DNA of 64,000 nucleotides from Burkholderiales bacterium (GTDB taxonomy: Bacteria > Pseudomonadota > Gammaproteobacteria > Burkholderiales > Burkholderiaceae_C), in the NCBI GenBank assembly GCA_016191525.1, contig JACPOK010000006.1, positions 46,986 through 110,985 on the forward strand, written 5' to 3'. A model generated the notes under the pieces. It worked only from the letters and a program-made list of their open reading frames with translations. It did no database searches and had not been told where the DNA came from. Every line of letters begins with the position of its first letter. Position 1 is the stretch's first letter. The translations under genes and the position numbers were made by a program. Shown piece by piece: positions 32,758 to 41,436 of this stretch.

Positions 32758-33567
32758 ATGCAAGCCGACGAAGCCATCGCCCTCGCCATCCTCGCCACCT
32801 TTTTTGTGCTGCTGGCCATCGAGCGCCTGCGCCCCGCGCGCAGCTTCCCGGCCGTGCGCGGCTGGCGCTGGCTGGGCCTGGGGTTTCTCGTGCTGCTGTT
32901 CGCGCTGAACGGGGTGATCCCCGCGCTGGTGCCCGCATCGTGGATGGTGGAACACGCGCTGCTGCCGGGCCACCGGCTGGGCACGGCGGGCGGCGCTGTC
33001 GCGGGCTTCCTGGCCGTGACCTTCGCCGACTACTGGCTGCACCGGGCCTACCACTACTTCGAAGGCCTGTGGCGCTGGGTGCATCAGCTGCACCACAGCG
33101 CCAGCCGGGTGGACATGTATGGCGCGGCCTATGCGCACCCGCTGGAAATCGCGTTGATGGTGGTCGAGGGGCTGGCCGTCAACCTGTGGCTGCAGGGGCT
33201 GGACCCGGTGGCGGCCGCGCTGGCCGGCTATGCCGGCGCCTTCTGCGCCATGTTCCAGCACTGGAACGTGCGCACGCCGCGCTGGGTGGGGTACCTGATC
33301 CAGCGGCCCGAGGCGCATTGCTACCACCACGGGCTGGGCCTGCACGGCTTCAACTACGGCAACCTCTCGCTGTGGGACATGCTGTTCGGCACCTTCCACA
33401 ACCCGGCCCAATTCGGCGGTGCCGTGGGCTTTGAAGGCGGCCGCGGCGGGCGCATCAGGGAGATGCTGCTGGGGCATGATGTGCACGCCGGCCAGCCGGC
33501 ACGGCCCTATGCCCCGGCCACCGCGCCGCAGCTGTCGCGCGGGCTGGCGAACTTCGTGGAGGGATGA
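32758..33567 (+). CDS. Fatty acid hydroxylase / sterol desaturase superfamily protein
   Basis: 269 residues, membrane-embedded di-iron enzyme. The His boxes are HRAYHYF, HQLHHS and CYHHGLGLHGFNYGN, with about four membrane helices. The family hydroxylates or desaturates lipids using O2; the substrate is unknown. Its start is 26 bp after the second operator. The stop overlaps the next gene start (ATGATGG). Confidence 0.87.
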   Translation: MQADEAIALAILATFFVLLAIERLRPARSFPAVRGWRWLGLGFLVLLFALNGVIPALVPASWMVEHALLPGHRLGTAGGAVAGFLAVTFADYWLHRAYHYFEGLWRWVHQLHHSASRVDMYGAAYAHPLEIALMVVEGLAVNLWLQGLDPVAAALAGYAGAFCAMFQHWNVRTPRWVGYLIQRPEAHCYHHGLGLHGFNYGNLSLWDMLFGTFHNPAQFGGAVGFEGGRGGRIREMLLGHDVHAGQPARPYAPATAPQLSRGLANFVEG

Positions 33568-34385
33568 TGGACGAGACTGATTACGAAGCCCTGATGCAGG
33601 GCCAGCGCAACGAGCTGGCCGCCTGGCGCGACATGGCGACGGCCGCGCCGCGCAGCTGGGCGCAGGCCCACGGCCTCACGTTCGCGCAGCGCGCCGGCGG
33701 CCTGGCCATCGGCCTGCGCGACCTGCCGGTGGGCATGTTCAACCGCGCGTTCGGCCTGGGCGACGCAATGGCGCTGACGCAGGACGACGTGGCCTGGGCG
33801 TTGGAGGCCGTGCCGCACCACAAGCCCTGGATGCAGCCCACTCCGGGCGAATACGAAGGCGCCAGCATGGCGCTGCTCGCCGTGCAGGGCTTCAAGCAGC
33901 TGCCCATGCGCTGGGTCAAGGTGCACCGCCCGCTGGCCGGTGACGCGGTGGAGTTGCCGCCGGCCAAGGTGTCGGTGCGCGAGCTGGCGGGCAACGAAGG
34001 CGCGCTGTTTGGCGGCACGCTGGGCGCGGCGATGGGCCTGCCGCCCTGGATGCCGGAATGGTCCGGCGCCGTGACGGGGCGGCCCGGCTGGCACACCTAT
34101 GTGGCCAGCGACGCGGGCGGCCAGGTCATCGGCTGCGCGGCGATGTTCATCCACGAGCGCAGTGCCTGGCTGGGCATGGCGGCCACCTTGCCGGCCGCGC
34201 GCAACCAGGGCGCGCAGCGCGCGCTGATGCTGCGCCGCCTGCGTGACGCGCAGCAGCACGGCGCCACCAGTGCCACGGTGGAAACCGGCGAGCCCATGCC
34301 GGGCCAGCCCAGCCCCTCGTTCCACAACATGCTGGGCTGCGGCTTCCAGGTCTGCGGCTATCGCACCAACTGGGTCCTCGCATAA
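33564..34385 (+). CDS. GNAT acetyltransferase-like protein
   Basis: 273 residues, longer than a single GNAT domain; the C-terminal half carries it: ASDAGGQVIGCAAMFIHERSAW, LPAARNQGAQRALMLRRL and HNMLGCGFQVCGYRTNW. The N-terminal half (FNRAFGLGDAMALTQDDVAWAL) resembles a degenerate partner GNAT domain. Substrate unknown. It is coupled to the hydroxylase gene by start/stop overlap, so it is probably under the same TetR control. Confidence 0.75.
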   Translation: MMDETDYEALMQGQRNELAAWRDMATAAPRSWAQAHGLTFAQRAGGLAIGLRDLPVGMFNRAFGLGDAMALTQDDVAWALEAVPHHKPWMQPTPGEYEGASMALLAVQGFKQLPMRWVKVHRPLAGDAVELPPAKVSVRELAGNEGALFGGTLGAAMGLPPWMPEWSGAVTGRPGWHTYVASDAGGQVIGCAAMFIHERSAWLGMAATLPAARNQGAQRALMLRRLRDAQQHGATSATVETGEPMPGQPSPSFHNMLGCGFQVCGYRTNWVLA

Positions 34386-34392
34386 TCGGGGC

Positions 34393-35736
34393 ATGAGCCC
34401 TGAAGCCCCTGCCAAGCTGCCCCGTATCGTGATCGTCGGCTGCGGCTTCGGCGGCCTGGAAGCCGCCCGCGCGCTGGATGGCGAGCCGGTACAGATCACG
34501 CTGCTGGAAAAAACCAACCACCATTTGTTCCAGCCCCTGCTGTACCAGGTGGCCACGGCGGGCCTGTCGGCGCCGGCCATCGCCGCGCCGGTGCGCCACC
34601 TGTTTCGCGGGCAGGCCAACGTCACCACGCTGCTGGGCGAAGCCACTTCCATCGACGCGGCGGGCCGGCGCGTGCTGCTGGCCGATGGCGGCGCCCTGCC
34701 CTATGACCACCTGATCGTGGCCGCCGGTGCCACGCACAGCTACTTCGGCCGCGACGACTGGGCGCCCTTCGCGCCGGGCCTGAAGACGCTGGACGACGCC
34801 TTCGAGATTCGCCGCCGCATCCTGCTGGCCTTCGAGGCGGCGGAGAACGCCAGCGACGAGCAGGCACGCAGGGCCTGGCTCACTTTCGTAGTCATCGGCG
34901 GCGGGCCCACCGGCGTGGAGATGGCCGGCACGCTGGCCGAGATCGCGCGCCACACGCTGGCCGGCGAGTTCCGCCGCATCGACCCCGCCAGCGCCAGCAT
35001 CCTGCTGCTGGAAGGCGGGCCGCGCGTGCTGCAGGCCATGCCCGAAGACCTGAGCGCCAAGGCAAAACGGCAGCTGGAAAAGCTGGGCGTGGAAGTGCGG
35101 CTGGATGCGCGTGTGACGGCCATCGACAGCGCGGGTTTGGAAGTAAAAAGTGCCGCTGAGGCGCATGGAACAAGCGTGGGCAGCTACCGAATTGATAGCA
35201 AGTGCATTGTCTGGGCGGCCGGCGTGGCGGCTTCACCGCTGGGGCGGCAGCTGGCCGGGGCCACCGGCGCGCAGGCCGACCGTGCGGGCCGCGTCGTGGT
35301 GCAGCCCGACCTCAGCCTGCCCGGCCACCCGGAGATCAGCGTGGTGGGCGACCTGGCCGCCGCGCAGAGCCATGCCGCGGGCCGCGAGCCGAGCCCGGTG
35401 CCCGGCGTGTCGCCCGGCGCCAAGCAGATGGGCCGCGCCGCGGCCGCCAACATCCTGCGCCGGCTCGCCGGCCAGCCCACGCTGCCCTTCCGCTACATGG
35501 ACTACGGCAACCTGGCCACCATCGGCCGCAATTCGGCGGTGGTGGACCTGGCCTCGCCGGTGGGGCACTTCAAGTTCAGCGGTTACTTCGCCTGGCTGTT
35601 CTGGCTGTTCGCCCACATCTATTTCCTGATCGGATTTCGCAACCGCATCGTGGTGCTGATCGACTGGGCCTCGGCCTACTGGAGCAAGCAGCGCTACGCT
35701 CGCGTCGTCACAGACATCGCGCCGCCCAAGAACTGA
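34393..35736 (+). CDS. ndh: Type II NADH dehydrogenase (NDH-2)
   Basis: 447 residues. FAD loop IVIVGCGFGGLEAARAL, EKTNHHLFQPLLYQVATAGLS, the NADH loop VVIGGGPTGVEMAGTLAE, the second flavin box ISVVGDLA and the C-terminal amphipathic membrane anchor FAWLFWLFAHIYFLIGFRNR are all NDH-2 features. It passes electrons from NADH to quinone without proton pumping. Codons 251-270 (35143-35202) are exactly a copy of a dispersed 60-bp repeat inserted in frame, in a surface region before the WAAGVAASPLG motif. Confidence 0.9.
   Translation: MSPEAPAKLPRIVIVGCGFGGLEAARALDGEPVQITLLEKTNHHLFQPLLYQVATAGLSAPAIAAPVRHLFRGQANVTTLLGEATSIDAAGRRVLLADGGALPYDHLIVAAGATHSYFGRDDWAPFAPGLKTLDDAFEIRRRILLAFEAAENASDEQARRAWLTFVVIGGGPTGVEMAGTLAEIARHTLAGEFRRIDPASASILLLEGGPRVLQAMPEDLSAKAKRQLEKLGVEVRLDARVTAIDSAGLEVKSAAEAHGTSVGSYRIDSKCIVWAAGVAASPLGRQLAGATGAQADRAGRVVVQPDLSLPGHPEISVVGDLAAAQSHAAGREPSPVPGVSPGAKQMGRAAAANILRRLAGQPTLPFRYMDYGNLATIGRNSAVVDLASPVGHFKFSGYFAWLFWLFAHIYFLIGFRNRIVVLIDWASAYWSKQRYARVVTDIAPPKN
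35143..35202 (+). repeat. Short dispersed repeat, copy C, inside ndh
   Basis: GTAAAAAGTGCCGCTGAGGC to GCTACCGAATTGATAGCAAG, 60 nt, starting and ending on codon boundaries of the NDH-2 gene and encoding VKSAAEAHGTSVGSYRIDSK. Matches copy A (19890, inverted), copy B (22945) and copy D (58587, inverted). Confidence 0.75.
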
Positions 35737-35747
35737 AAGGAGCCGCC

Positions 35748-36134
35748 ATGGCCATCCGCATCGTGCAACTGGGAACCCCGCGCGCCGCCGGCGAAGGCCT
35801 GCGCCTGGGCACCGTGCGCAGGCCGCCGCGCGGCGTGCCCAAAACCGAATTCGCCAGCCGCGACTACTACGACACCTGGCTGCCCAACCTGGCGCCCAGC
35901 GCCGAGCTGATGGCGCAGGGCAAGATCGCCGAAGACGACAAGGCCTGGGCCGCCTTCAGCCGCAAGTACGCGCAGGAGATGGCCCAGCCCGATGCATCGC
36001 ACCTGCTGGACATGCTGGCGGCGCTGTCGCACCAGACCTCGTTCGCCATGGGCTGCTACTGCGATGACGAGAACCGCTGCCACCGCTCGCTGCTACGCGG
36101 CCTGCTGGCGGCGCGCGGCGCGAAGATCGCCTGA
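35748..36134 (+). CDS. DUF488 family protein
   Basis: 128 residues. The family motifs IVQLGTPRAAGEGLRLGTVRR and MGCYCDDENRCHRSLLRGLL (Cys/His cluster) are clear. DUF488 proteins have no firmly assigned function. AAGGAG lies before ATG 35748, 11 nt after ndh. The stop abuts the end of the convergent enolase-superfamily gene with no spacer. Confidence 0.85.
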   Translation: MAIRIVQLGTPRAAGEGLRLGTVRRPPRGVPKTEFASRDYYDTWLPNLAPSAELMAQGKIAEDDKAWAAFSRKYAQEMAQPDASHLLDMLAALSHQTSFAMGCYCDDENRCHRSLLRGLLAARGAKIA

Positions 36135-37247
36135 TCAGGCCGCGGGCTTCCTGAATTTTTCCCAGGCGGCTTTTGTCGGCGTGGTGCCCGCGCCGGGCAG
36201 CTGCGGCAGGCTGAAGCTGCCGTCCACCACCTCGGCCGGTTCGGTGAAGCAGTCCTTGATCCAGGGGATGTACTCCAGCACCTGCACGGCCGGGTGGGCA
36301 TAGCTCAGGTGCACGTGCACCTGGCTCATGTCGCCCGCGTGCGGCGCCACCGGCAGCCGATAGGAGTTGGCGGTTTCGCACACCCGCAGCACTTCCGTCA
36401 GCCCCGCCATGCGCGTCACGTCGGGTTGCACCCAGTGGATGGCGTTCTGGTGGAAGAACTCGGCGAATGCATCCTGCGTGTAGAGCTGTTCGCCCAATGC
36501 GACGGGGATGGAGGTGGCGCGTGCCAGCTGCGCATGCGCCTTCACGTCGTCGTACCAGAGAGGCTCTTCGAACCAGTACACGTCGAAGGGCTCGGCACCG
36601 CGGCAAAAGCGCTGGCAGGTGGGCAGGTCCCACTTGCCGTTGCCGTCTATAGCCAGGGTGATGCCGGGCCCGATGGCGCGGCGCACCGCTTCCAGCCGGC
36701 GCAGGTCGCGCTCCACGGTGGAGCCCACCTTGATCTTGATGCCGGTAAAGCCCTGCGCCACCGCGCGCTGCGCGCCTTCCACCAGCTTGTCGTCGGCGAT
36801 GGAGAGCCAGCCGATGTCGGTGTTGTACGCGCGCACCTTGTCGCGCACCTGGCCGCCCAGCAGCTTCCACAGCGGCATGCCGGCGGCCTTGGCCTTCAGG
36901 TCCCACAGCGCGATGTCGATGGCGGCGTGCGACAGGGTGGTGATACCGGCGCGCCCTATCCACTGCAGCGCGGGGTTGCGCGCCAGCTTGAGCCACAGGC
37001 GCTGCACGTCGTTCGCGTCCTCGCCCACCAGCAGTGGCGCGTGGCAGGTGGCGATGCAGCGGGTGATGAGGTGGTCGCCCGGAAGATAGGCGTGGGTGCC
37101 GGTGAAGCCGTAGCCCGAGAGCCCGTCCTCGGTGTCGATGCGGGCGCCGACGACGCCCCAGTGCGTGATGGTGTGCGTGCTGTCCGCGATGTGCGAGCCG
37201 GTCACCGGCACGTGCAGGATGAAAGGCTCCACCGATTTGATCTTCAA
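36135..37247 (-). CDS. Mandelate racemase/muconate lactonizing enzyme family protein
   Basis: 370 residues, enolase superfamily. Catalytic Lys pair in GIKIKVGS; metal ligands Asp (AIDGNGKW), Glu (WFEEPL) and Glu (VALGEQL); general base His in VAPHAGDM. This is the pattern of sugar-acid dehydratases in the mandelate racemase subgroup; the substrate is unknown. The start is TTG 37247 with AGGAG upstream; no in-frame ATG is better placed. Confidence 0.87.
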   Translation of the reverse strand: MKIKSVEPFILHVPVTGSHIADSTHTITHWGVVGARIDTEDGLSGYGFTGTHAYLPGDHLITRCIATCHAPLLVGEDANDVQRLWLKLARNPALQWIGRAGITTLSHAAIDIALWDLKAKAAGMPLWKLLGGQVRDKVRAYNTDIGWLSIADDKLVEGAQRAVAQGFTGIKIKVGSTVERDLRRLEAVRRAIGPGITLAIDGNGKWDLPTCQRFCRGAEPFDVYWFEEPLWYDDVKAHAQLARATSIPVALGEQLYTQDAFAEFFHQNAIHWVQPDVTRMAGLTEVLRVCETANSYRLPVAPHAGDMSQVHVHLSYAHPAVQVLEYIPWIKDCFTEPAEVVDGSFSLPQLPGAGTTPTKAAWEKFRKPAA

Positions 37248-37278
37248 GGCGCGTCTCCTCGTCTTGTCTGTCTTGTGT

Positions 37279-38163
37279 TTACAGCCGGTTGTGGATGGCG
37301 GTGGCCGCGATCGCCGCGTGCCCGGCCGCCACGCCGATCTGGTTCAGCCCCTCGGCCACGTCACCCGCAGCATACAGCCCGGGCACGGTGGTCTGCATGT
37401 GGCCATCGACCACCAGCTGGCCGTCTTCATGCGCGTTGGCGCCGAGCGCGGTGGCCAGCCCCGAGGGGTGCCGCAGGCCGAGCGCGGAATACATCATGTC
37501 GAACCGCAGCGGCTCCTCGCCGTCCAGCTCCACCGTCACGCCCTGGCCCGGCGCGCAATGGATGCGGCGCGGCCGCGCATCGGCGATGCGCACACCCAGT
37601 TGCTCCAGCGTTGCAAGTTGTTCGGGCTTCAACGCGTCGCGCGAGCCCATCGACAGCCAGGTGACCTCGTTGCCGAAGCCGGCGATAAAGGCCGCCTCGC
37701 CGTGGCCGTGCACATCCGTGCCCAGCACCGCCACCCGGTGGCCCTGCGTTTCAAAGCCATCGCACACCGGGCAGTAGCGCACCAGCGCGTGCTTCAGCGC
37801 GTCCTTCAGCCCCTCGACTTCGGGAGGCACGTCACGCGCGCCGGTGGCCAGCAGCACGGTGCGTGCGCGCCAGCTGCGGCTGCCCGCGAAAGCTTCAAAG
37901 CCGCCTTCGGGCAGCGCGGTAACTCGGTCCACGCAACCCTGTTCCACCGGTACCTTGAAGCGGGCCGCATGCGCGCGAATGCGGTCCAGCAACTCCGCAC
38001 CGGCAATGCCGTCGGGAAAGCCGAGCACGTTGCGTGTCTTCGCGATCCACTGCAGGCGGCTTTGCCCGGCGTCCACCACCAGGGCGGTGCGGCGATAGCG
38101 ATGCAGGTAGACACCGGCCGTGAGGCCGGCTGCGCCGCCGCCTATGACCAGGCAGTCCAGCAA
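37279..38163 (-). CDS. Thioredoxin-reductase-like FAD oxidoreductase
   Basis: 294 residues. FAD loop [21 protein letters not shown], the redox motif YCPVCDGFE (CxxC), and the C-terminal box [17 protein letters not shown]. The second nucleotide loop is degenerate ([16 protein letters not shown]), so cofactor use is uncertain. The start is TTG 38163: AGGAGG lies six bases upstream, and the frame continues only into the kinase gene antisense of reading. It follows the hybrid kinase by 11 nt. Confidence 0.82.
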   Translation of the reverse strand: MLDCLVIGGGAAGLTAGVYLHRYRRTALVVDAGQSRLQWIAKTRNVLGFPDGIAGAELLDRIRAHAARFKVPVEQGCVDRVTALPEGGFEAFAGSRSWRARTVLLATGARDVPPEVEGLKDALKHALVRYCPVCDGFETQGHRVAVLGTDVHGHGEAAFIAGFGNEVTWLSMGSRDALKPEQLATLEQLGVRIADARPRRIHCAPGQGVTVELDGEEPLRFDMMYSALGLRHPSGLATALGANAHEDGQLVVDGHMQTTVPGLYAAGDVAEGLNQIGVAAGHAAIAATAIHNRL

Positions 38164-38174
38164 GGGCGGCCTCC

Positions 38175-39878
38175 TCAGGCGTTGGTCAGGGCCACCGGCC
38201 GCTCGCGGGTGGCGCCTTCCAGCGCCACGGCCACGGCGTCGCCCAGGGTGGTGATGTCGAAGGGCTTGCGCAGGATGGCGGGCTTGCCCGCCAGCCGCTC
38301 CACGGCCGCCATGTCGGCATAGCCGGTCGCCAGGATCACCGGCAGGTCGCCCACCATCTCGCGGGCGCGCGAGATCACTTCGGCGCCGGTCATGTCGGGC
38401 ATGGCGTAATCCACCACCAGCAGGTCGGGCCGCGAGCGGGCGATGGCCGCGAGGCCTTCGGTGCCGTTGGGAGCCTCGGTCACCGAATAGCCGATCAGCC
38501 CCAGGCATTCCACGATCACGCGGCGCACGTCGGCATCGTCTTCCACCACCAGGATGTTGCTGGCCTTGACGGCGCGGCGCGGCTCGTGGGCCTTGACCAG
38601 CTCCTCGTATTCGGCGGCTGTTTCGGGCGCCACCGGGAAATACAGGTCCACCGAGGTGCCGACGTTGACCTCGCTTTTCAGGAAGGCCTGGCCGCCGGAC
38701 TGGCGCGCGAAGCCGTACACCTGGCTCAGGCCCAGGCCGGTGCCGCTGCCTACCGGCTTGGTGGTGAAGAACGGGTCGAACACCTTGTTCAGCAGCTGGG
38801 GCGGGATGCCGCCGCCGGTGTCGGTGACGGTCAGCCGCACGTAGGCGCCGGGCTTGAGTTCGCCCTCGCCCGCCTGCTCGTGGGCGCAGGTGGAGATTTT
38901 CAGGGTGCCGCCGTCGGGCATCGCGTCGCGTGAATTGACGGCCAGGTTCAGCACGGCCATCTCGAGCTGGTTGGAATCGACCACCACGGCGGTGGGGTCG
39001 TCGCACAGCTCCAGCTCCACGGCCACGCCGGGCCCGGCGGAGATTTCCAGCAGGTCGCGCATGCCGACCAGCAGTTCATTCACGTGCGTCAGGCGCGGCA
39101 GCAGCGACTGGCTGCGCGCGAACGAAAGCAGCTGGCCGGTGAGCTTGGCGCCGCGGCGCGCGGCGCTCTTGGCCCGGTCGACCACCGGCTTCACCTTTTC
39201 CTCTTTCGCGTACATCGAAATGAGTTCGAGGTTCATGTTCACAACGTGCAGCAGGTTGTTGAAGTCATGCGCGATGCCGCCGGTGAGCCGGCCGATCGCC
39301 TCCATCTTCTGCACCTGCGTGAGGGCCGCCTGCGCGCGCTCACGCTCGGAGATTTCCTTCATCAGGCGGTCGTTGGCGCTGGCCAGCTCGCGCGTGCGGT
39401 CCAGGATGCGCGCTTCCAGCTGGCCGTTGAGCTGCTCCACCTCGATGCGGGTGTTGCTGATTTCTTCCAGGTGCTGGCGCGTGGCGTACTGGCGATGGCG
39501 CGCGCGTACGGCCGCGTCGGCGGCACTGGCCAGCGTCTGCTCATTGAGCGGGCGCTCCAGCAGGATCACGTTGCCCAGGCTGTGCAGCGCGGCGATGTCC
39601 CGGGCCGGGCGCGGGCCGGGCTGGCGGCTGGCCAGCACGATGAAGGGGAAATCCGACCAGGGCGGCTGGGCTGCCAGCCAGGCGGCCAGCGACTGCATCA
39701 GCCCCGCGTCGGCCAGCGCCTCTTCGGTCACGATGGCGGCCGCGGCGGCCTCATTCAGCCCGCGCATCAAGTCGCCGGGTTGCGTGCAGATCTGGGTGGC
39801 GTGATGGGCTTCGATCACGCCCTTGACGACGGCTGCGTCGCGGCCGCGCGGCGCGTGGATCAGCACCCGAAGTTCCAT
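38175..39878 (-). CDS. Hybrid sensor histidine kinase with C-terminal receiver
   Basis: 567 residues. N-terminal ~130 residues form a degenerate receiver-like domain (RVLIHAPRGRDAAVVKGV, then IVTEEAL and FIVLASRQ), then a coiled-coil linker, a DHp domain with the phospho-His in LTGGIAHDFNNLLHV, a HATPase domain (NLAVNSRDAMPDGG, DTGGGIPP, GTGLGLSQVYGF) and a receiver with Asp in LLVVDYAMPDMTG. No membrane segment, so it is cytoplasmic. ATG 39878 overlaps the TGA of a 44-codon upstream gene; GTG one codon earlier is also possible. Confidence 0.9.
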   Translation of the reverse strand: MELRVLIHAPRGRDAAVVKGVIEAHHATQICTQPGDLMRGLNEAAAAAIVTEEALADAGLMQSLAAWLAAQPPWSDFPFIVLASRQPGPRPARDIAALHSLGNVILLERPLNEQTLASAADAAVRARHRQYATRQHLEEISNTRIEVEQLNGQLEARILDRTRELASANDRLMKEISERERAQAALTQVQKMEAIGRLTGGIAHDFNNLLHVVNMNLELISMYAKEEKVKPVVDRAKSAARRGAKLTGQLLSFARSQSLLPRLTHVNELLVGMRDLLEISAGPGVAVELELCDDPTAVVVDSNQLEMAVLNLAVNSRDAMPDGGTLKISTCAHEQAGEGELKPGAYVRLTVTDTGGGIPPQLLNKVFDPFFTTKPVGSGTGLGLSQVYGFARQSGGQAFLKSEVNVGTSVDLYFPVAPETAAEYEELVKAHEPRRAVKASNILVVEDDADVRRVIVECLGLIGYSVTEAPNGTEGLAAIARSRPDLLVVDYAMPDMTGAEVISRAREMVGDLPVILATGYADMAAVERLAGKPAILRKPFDITTLGDAVAVALEGATRERPVALTNA

Positions 39879-40012
39879 CACGCGCGGCTTGCGCCGTCTC
39901 CGTCGGAGAGCAGCGGCCTGGAGCCCTTGTACGAAGCCACGCCGCTGAGCACGCCCTCGAAGTCGGCTCTTTGCTGATCGGGAATGCGGGAGATAAGCGG
40001 GTCTTGCTTCAT
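39878..40012 (-). CDS. Small 44-residue protein upstream of the hybrid kinase
   Basis: ATG 40012 opens MKQDPLISRIPDQQRADFEG, then VLSGVASYKGSRPLLSDGDG and ends ASRA. Its TGA shares a base with the kinase ATG (TGATG), the usual sign of translational coupling. The predicted peptide is soluble with one amphipathic helix. The ribosome site is weak. I do not recognise it; it may be a leader peptide or a small partner of the kinase. Confidence 0.45.
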   Translation of the reverse strand: MKQDPLISRIPDQQRADFEGVLSGVASYKGSRPLLSDGDGASRA

Positions 40013-40090
40013 GTCGGGAGAAAAGGGCCTGCTCATCCTACGGGCAAAGATTTGCCCGCCGTGTAGGCCATATCCGACAGTTGGCCGCCG

Positions 40091-41092
40091 CTACGCCGCG
40101 CCGCGCCCCTTCTGGCTCTGGAAATACACCACCTTGCGCGCGCGCTGCACGTCGCCCAGCGGGCGGTGCGCGGCCATGGCCTGCCACGGGTCGATCACGG
40201 TGCCTTCCACGCGTTGCGCGAGCGCCTGGCCTTCTTCCGACGCGCAATCCTGCTGCGGCAGCATCAGGCGCGCGACGGTGACATAGGGCGTCGGCCAGTT
40301 GACGGACGCGTTCTCGATGGGCGTGGTGGCCTCGTCGGCATAGAACTGCAGTTGCAGGTCCCAGTGCAGCGGCTGGTGGGCCAGACGCGACGCAAAGTCA
40401 GCTGCCCAGTCCTTGCTGGCACCGGCCACCGGGCCGCCATTGGCCTCGGAGGGCAGCAGGCGCACGCGTACCGCGTACGGCCCATTGGCCATGGGGGCCG
40501 CGCTGAACAGCGGCTCGGTCGCGAAGCCGCTGAAGGCCTTGCCCGCCACTTTCAGCATGCGGGCCAGCTGCCGCGGCGCGCCGAGGCCATAGCGCTTGAA
40601 GACATGCTTGAGCAGCGCGCCGTTGCCATGCGATGCCGCGGCCACGAAGCCGACGAATTCGTCGCTGGAAGGAAAGGCGAACGTCTCATGGTTGATCAGC
40701 GTGAAGTCCTGGCTGACGGCCGGGCCGTTGCCCAGCGCCGACGGGCCGCGCACGCCGAACACCCGCATCGCGAAGCCGCGCACGTCGGGCCGCGCGTCGC
40801 CGGCCTTGTCGAGCCCGCCGTTGGACAGGCGCACGAACACTTCGAAGTCATGCGGCTCGGTGAACAGGCCGTACTTGGCGAAACCGGGCAGGCCGTCCAG
40901 CACCTCCAGGGTGCCGTGCGCTGCCGTGAGTTGCTTGCGGTGCAGCGCGCGCCCCGTGCCGTAGCGCTGTGACTTGCGCGCCTGGATCTCCGCGAACTGC
41001 CGGGCATAGCCCTCGTAGCGTTCCTTCTCACCCTTGGCGATCGTTTCTTTCCAGTCGGTGCTGGGCGTCTTGGGAATGGGGGCCCTGGGCAT
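40091..41092 (-). CDS. Catalase-family protein
   Basis: 333 residues, catalase-like heme fold but shorter than true catalases (~480). Segments RALHRKQLTAAHGTLEV, FTEPHDFEVFVRLSNG, DVRGFAMRVFGV, QDFTLINHETFAF and the end KVVYFQSQKGRG. The usual VxxxHxxGxGAxG start of catalase is reduced to the HRKQLTAAHG segment. Relatives are annotated as catalase-related peroxidases; activity is not certain. Upstream lies a pair of structured repeats. Confidence 0.8.
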   Translation of the reverse strand: MPRAPIPKTPSTDWKETIAKGEKERYEGYARQFAEIQARKSQRYGTGRALHRKQLTAAHGTLEVLDGLPGFAKYGLFTEPHDFEVFVRLSNGGLDKAGDARPDVRGFAMRVFGVRGPSALGNGPAVSQDFTLINHETFAFPSSDEFVGFVAAASHGNGALLKHVFKRYGLGAPRQLARMLKVAGKAFSGFATEPLFSAAPMANGPYAVRVRLLPSEANGGPVAGASKDWAADFASRLAHQPLHWDLQLQFYADEATTPIENASVNWPTPYVTVARLMLPQQDCASEEGQALAQRVEGTVIDPWQAMAAHRPLGDVQRARKVVYFQSQKGRGAA

Positions 41093-41164
41093 CGTCTTTT
41101 TTCCTTGTTCTTGTTGCTCTTGCGAAGGGGAGCCCTGGAAGTTTAAGCGCTATGGCGGTTGGCG

Positions 41165-41266
41165 GGATTGGGCCGGCAGGGCACTCTGCGCAGCGAATGT
41201 CCTCCGGCCCCGGGAGGGGGCCTCCCCCTTGATTTCGCTGCGCAGAGCGCCCTACCAGCCCAATCC
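41165..41266 (-). repeat. Hairpin element, family 2, copy A
   Basis: 102-nt element. Arms 41165-41195 and 41236-41266 (31 nt) pair except at three places, all of which are G-U wobbles on the minus strand. The apical part on the minus strand reads CGAAATCAAGGGGGAGG, stem GGCCCC/GGGGCC around CTCCC, then GGAGGACATTCG. It lies in the 344-bp gap between the catalase-like and acyl-CoA ligase genes; nothing else coding is seen there. Confidence 0.8.
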
Positions 41267-41311
41267 TTCAGGCGGACGGGCGTTCGAGCGCTGAGTGTCA
41301 AGGCCGCCGCA

Positions 41312-41411
41312 AGTCATGGATGCTGGGTGGCCGCTGCGGCGAAATCAAGGAGGAGGCGCCCTCCCGGCGCCGGGGGACATTCGCCGCGGCGGCCAGCCGG
41401 CGTCCATGACT
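41312..41411 (+). repeat. Hairpin element, family 2, copy B
   Basis: 100-nt element in opposite orientation to copy A, 45 bp away. Arms 41312-41342 and 41381-41411 (31 nt, unrelated in sequence to copy A arms) pair with three G-U wobbles on the plus strand and one G-G mismatch. The apical part reads CGAAATCAAGGAGGAGG, stem GGCGCC/GGCGCC around CTCCC, then GGGGGACATTCG. Confidence 0.8.
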
Positions 41412-41436
41412 CGCACAAACGTTGCCGCTCAGCCTC

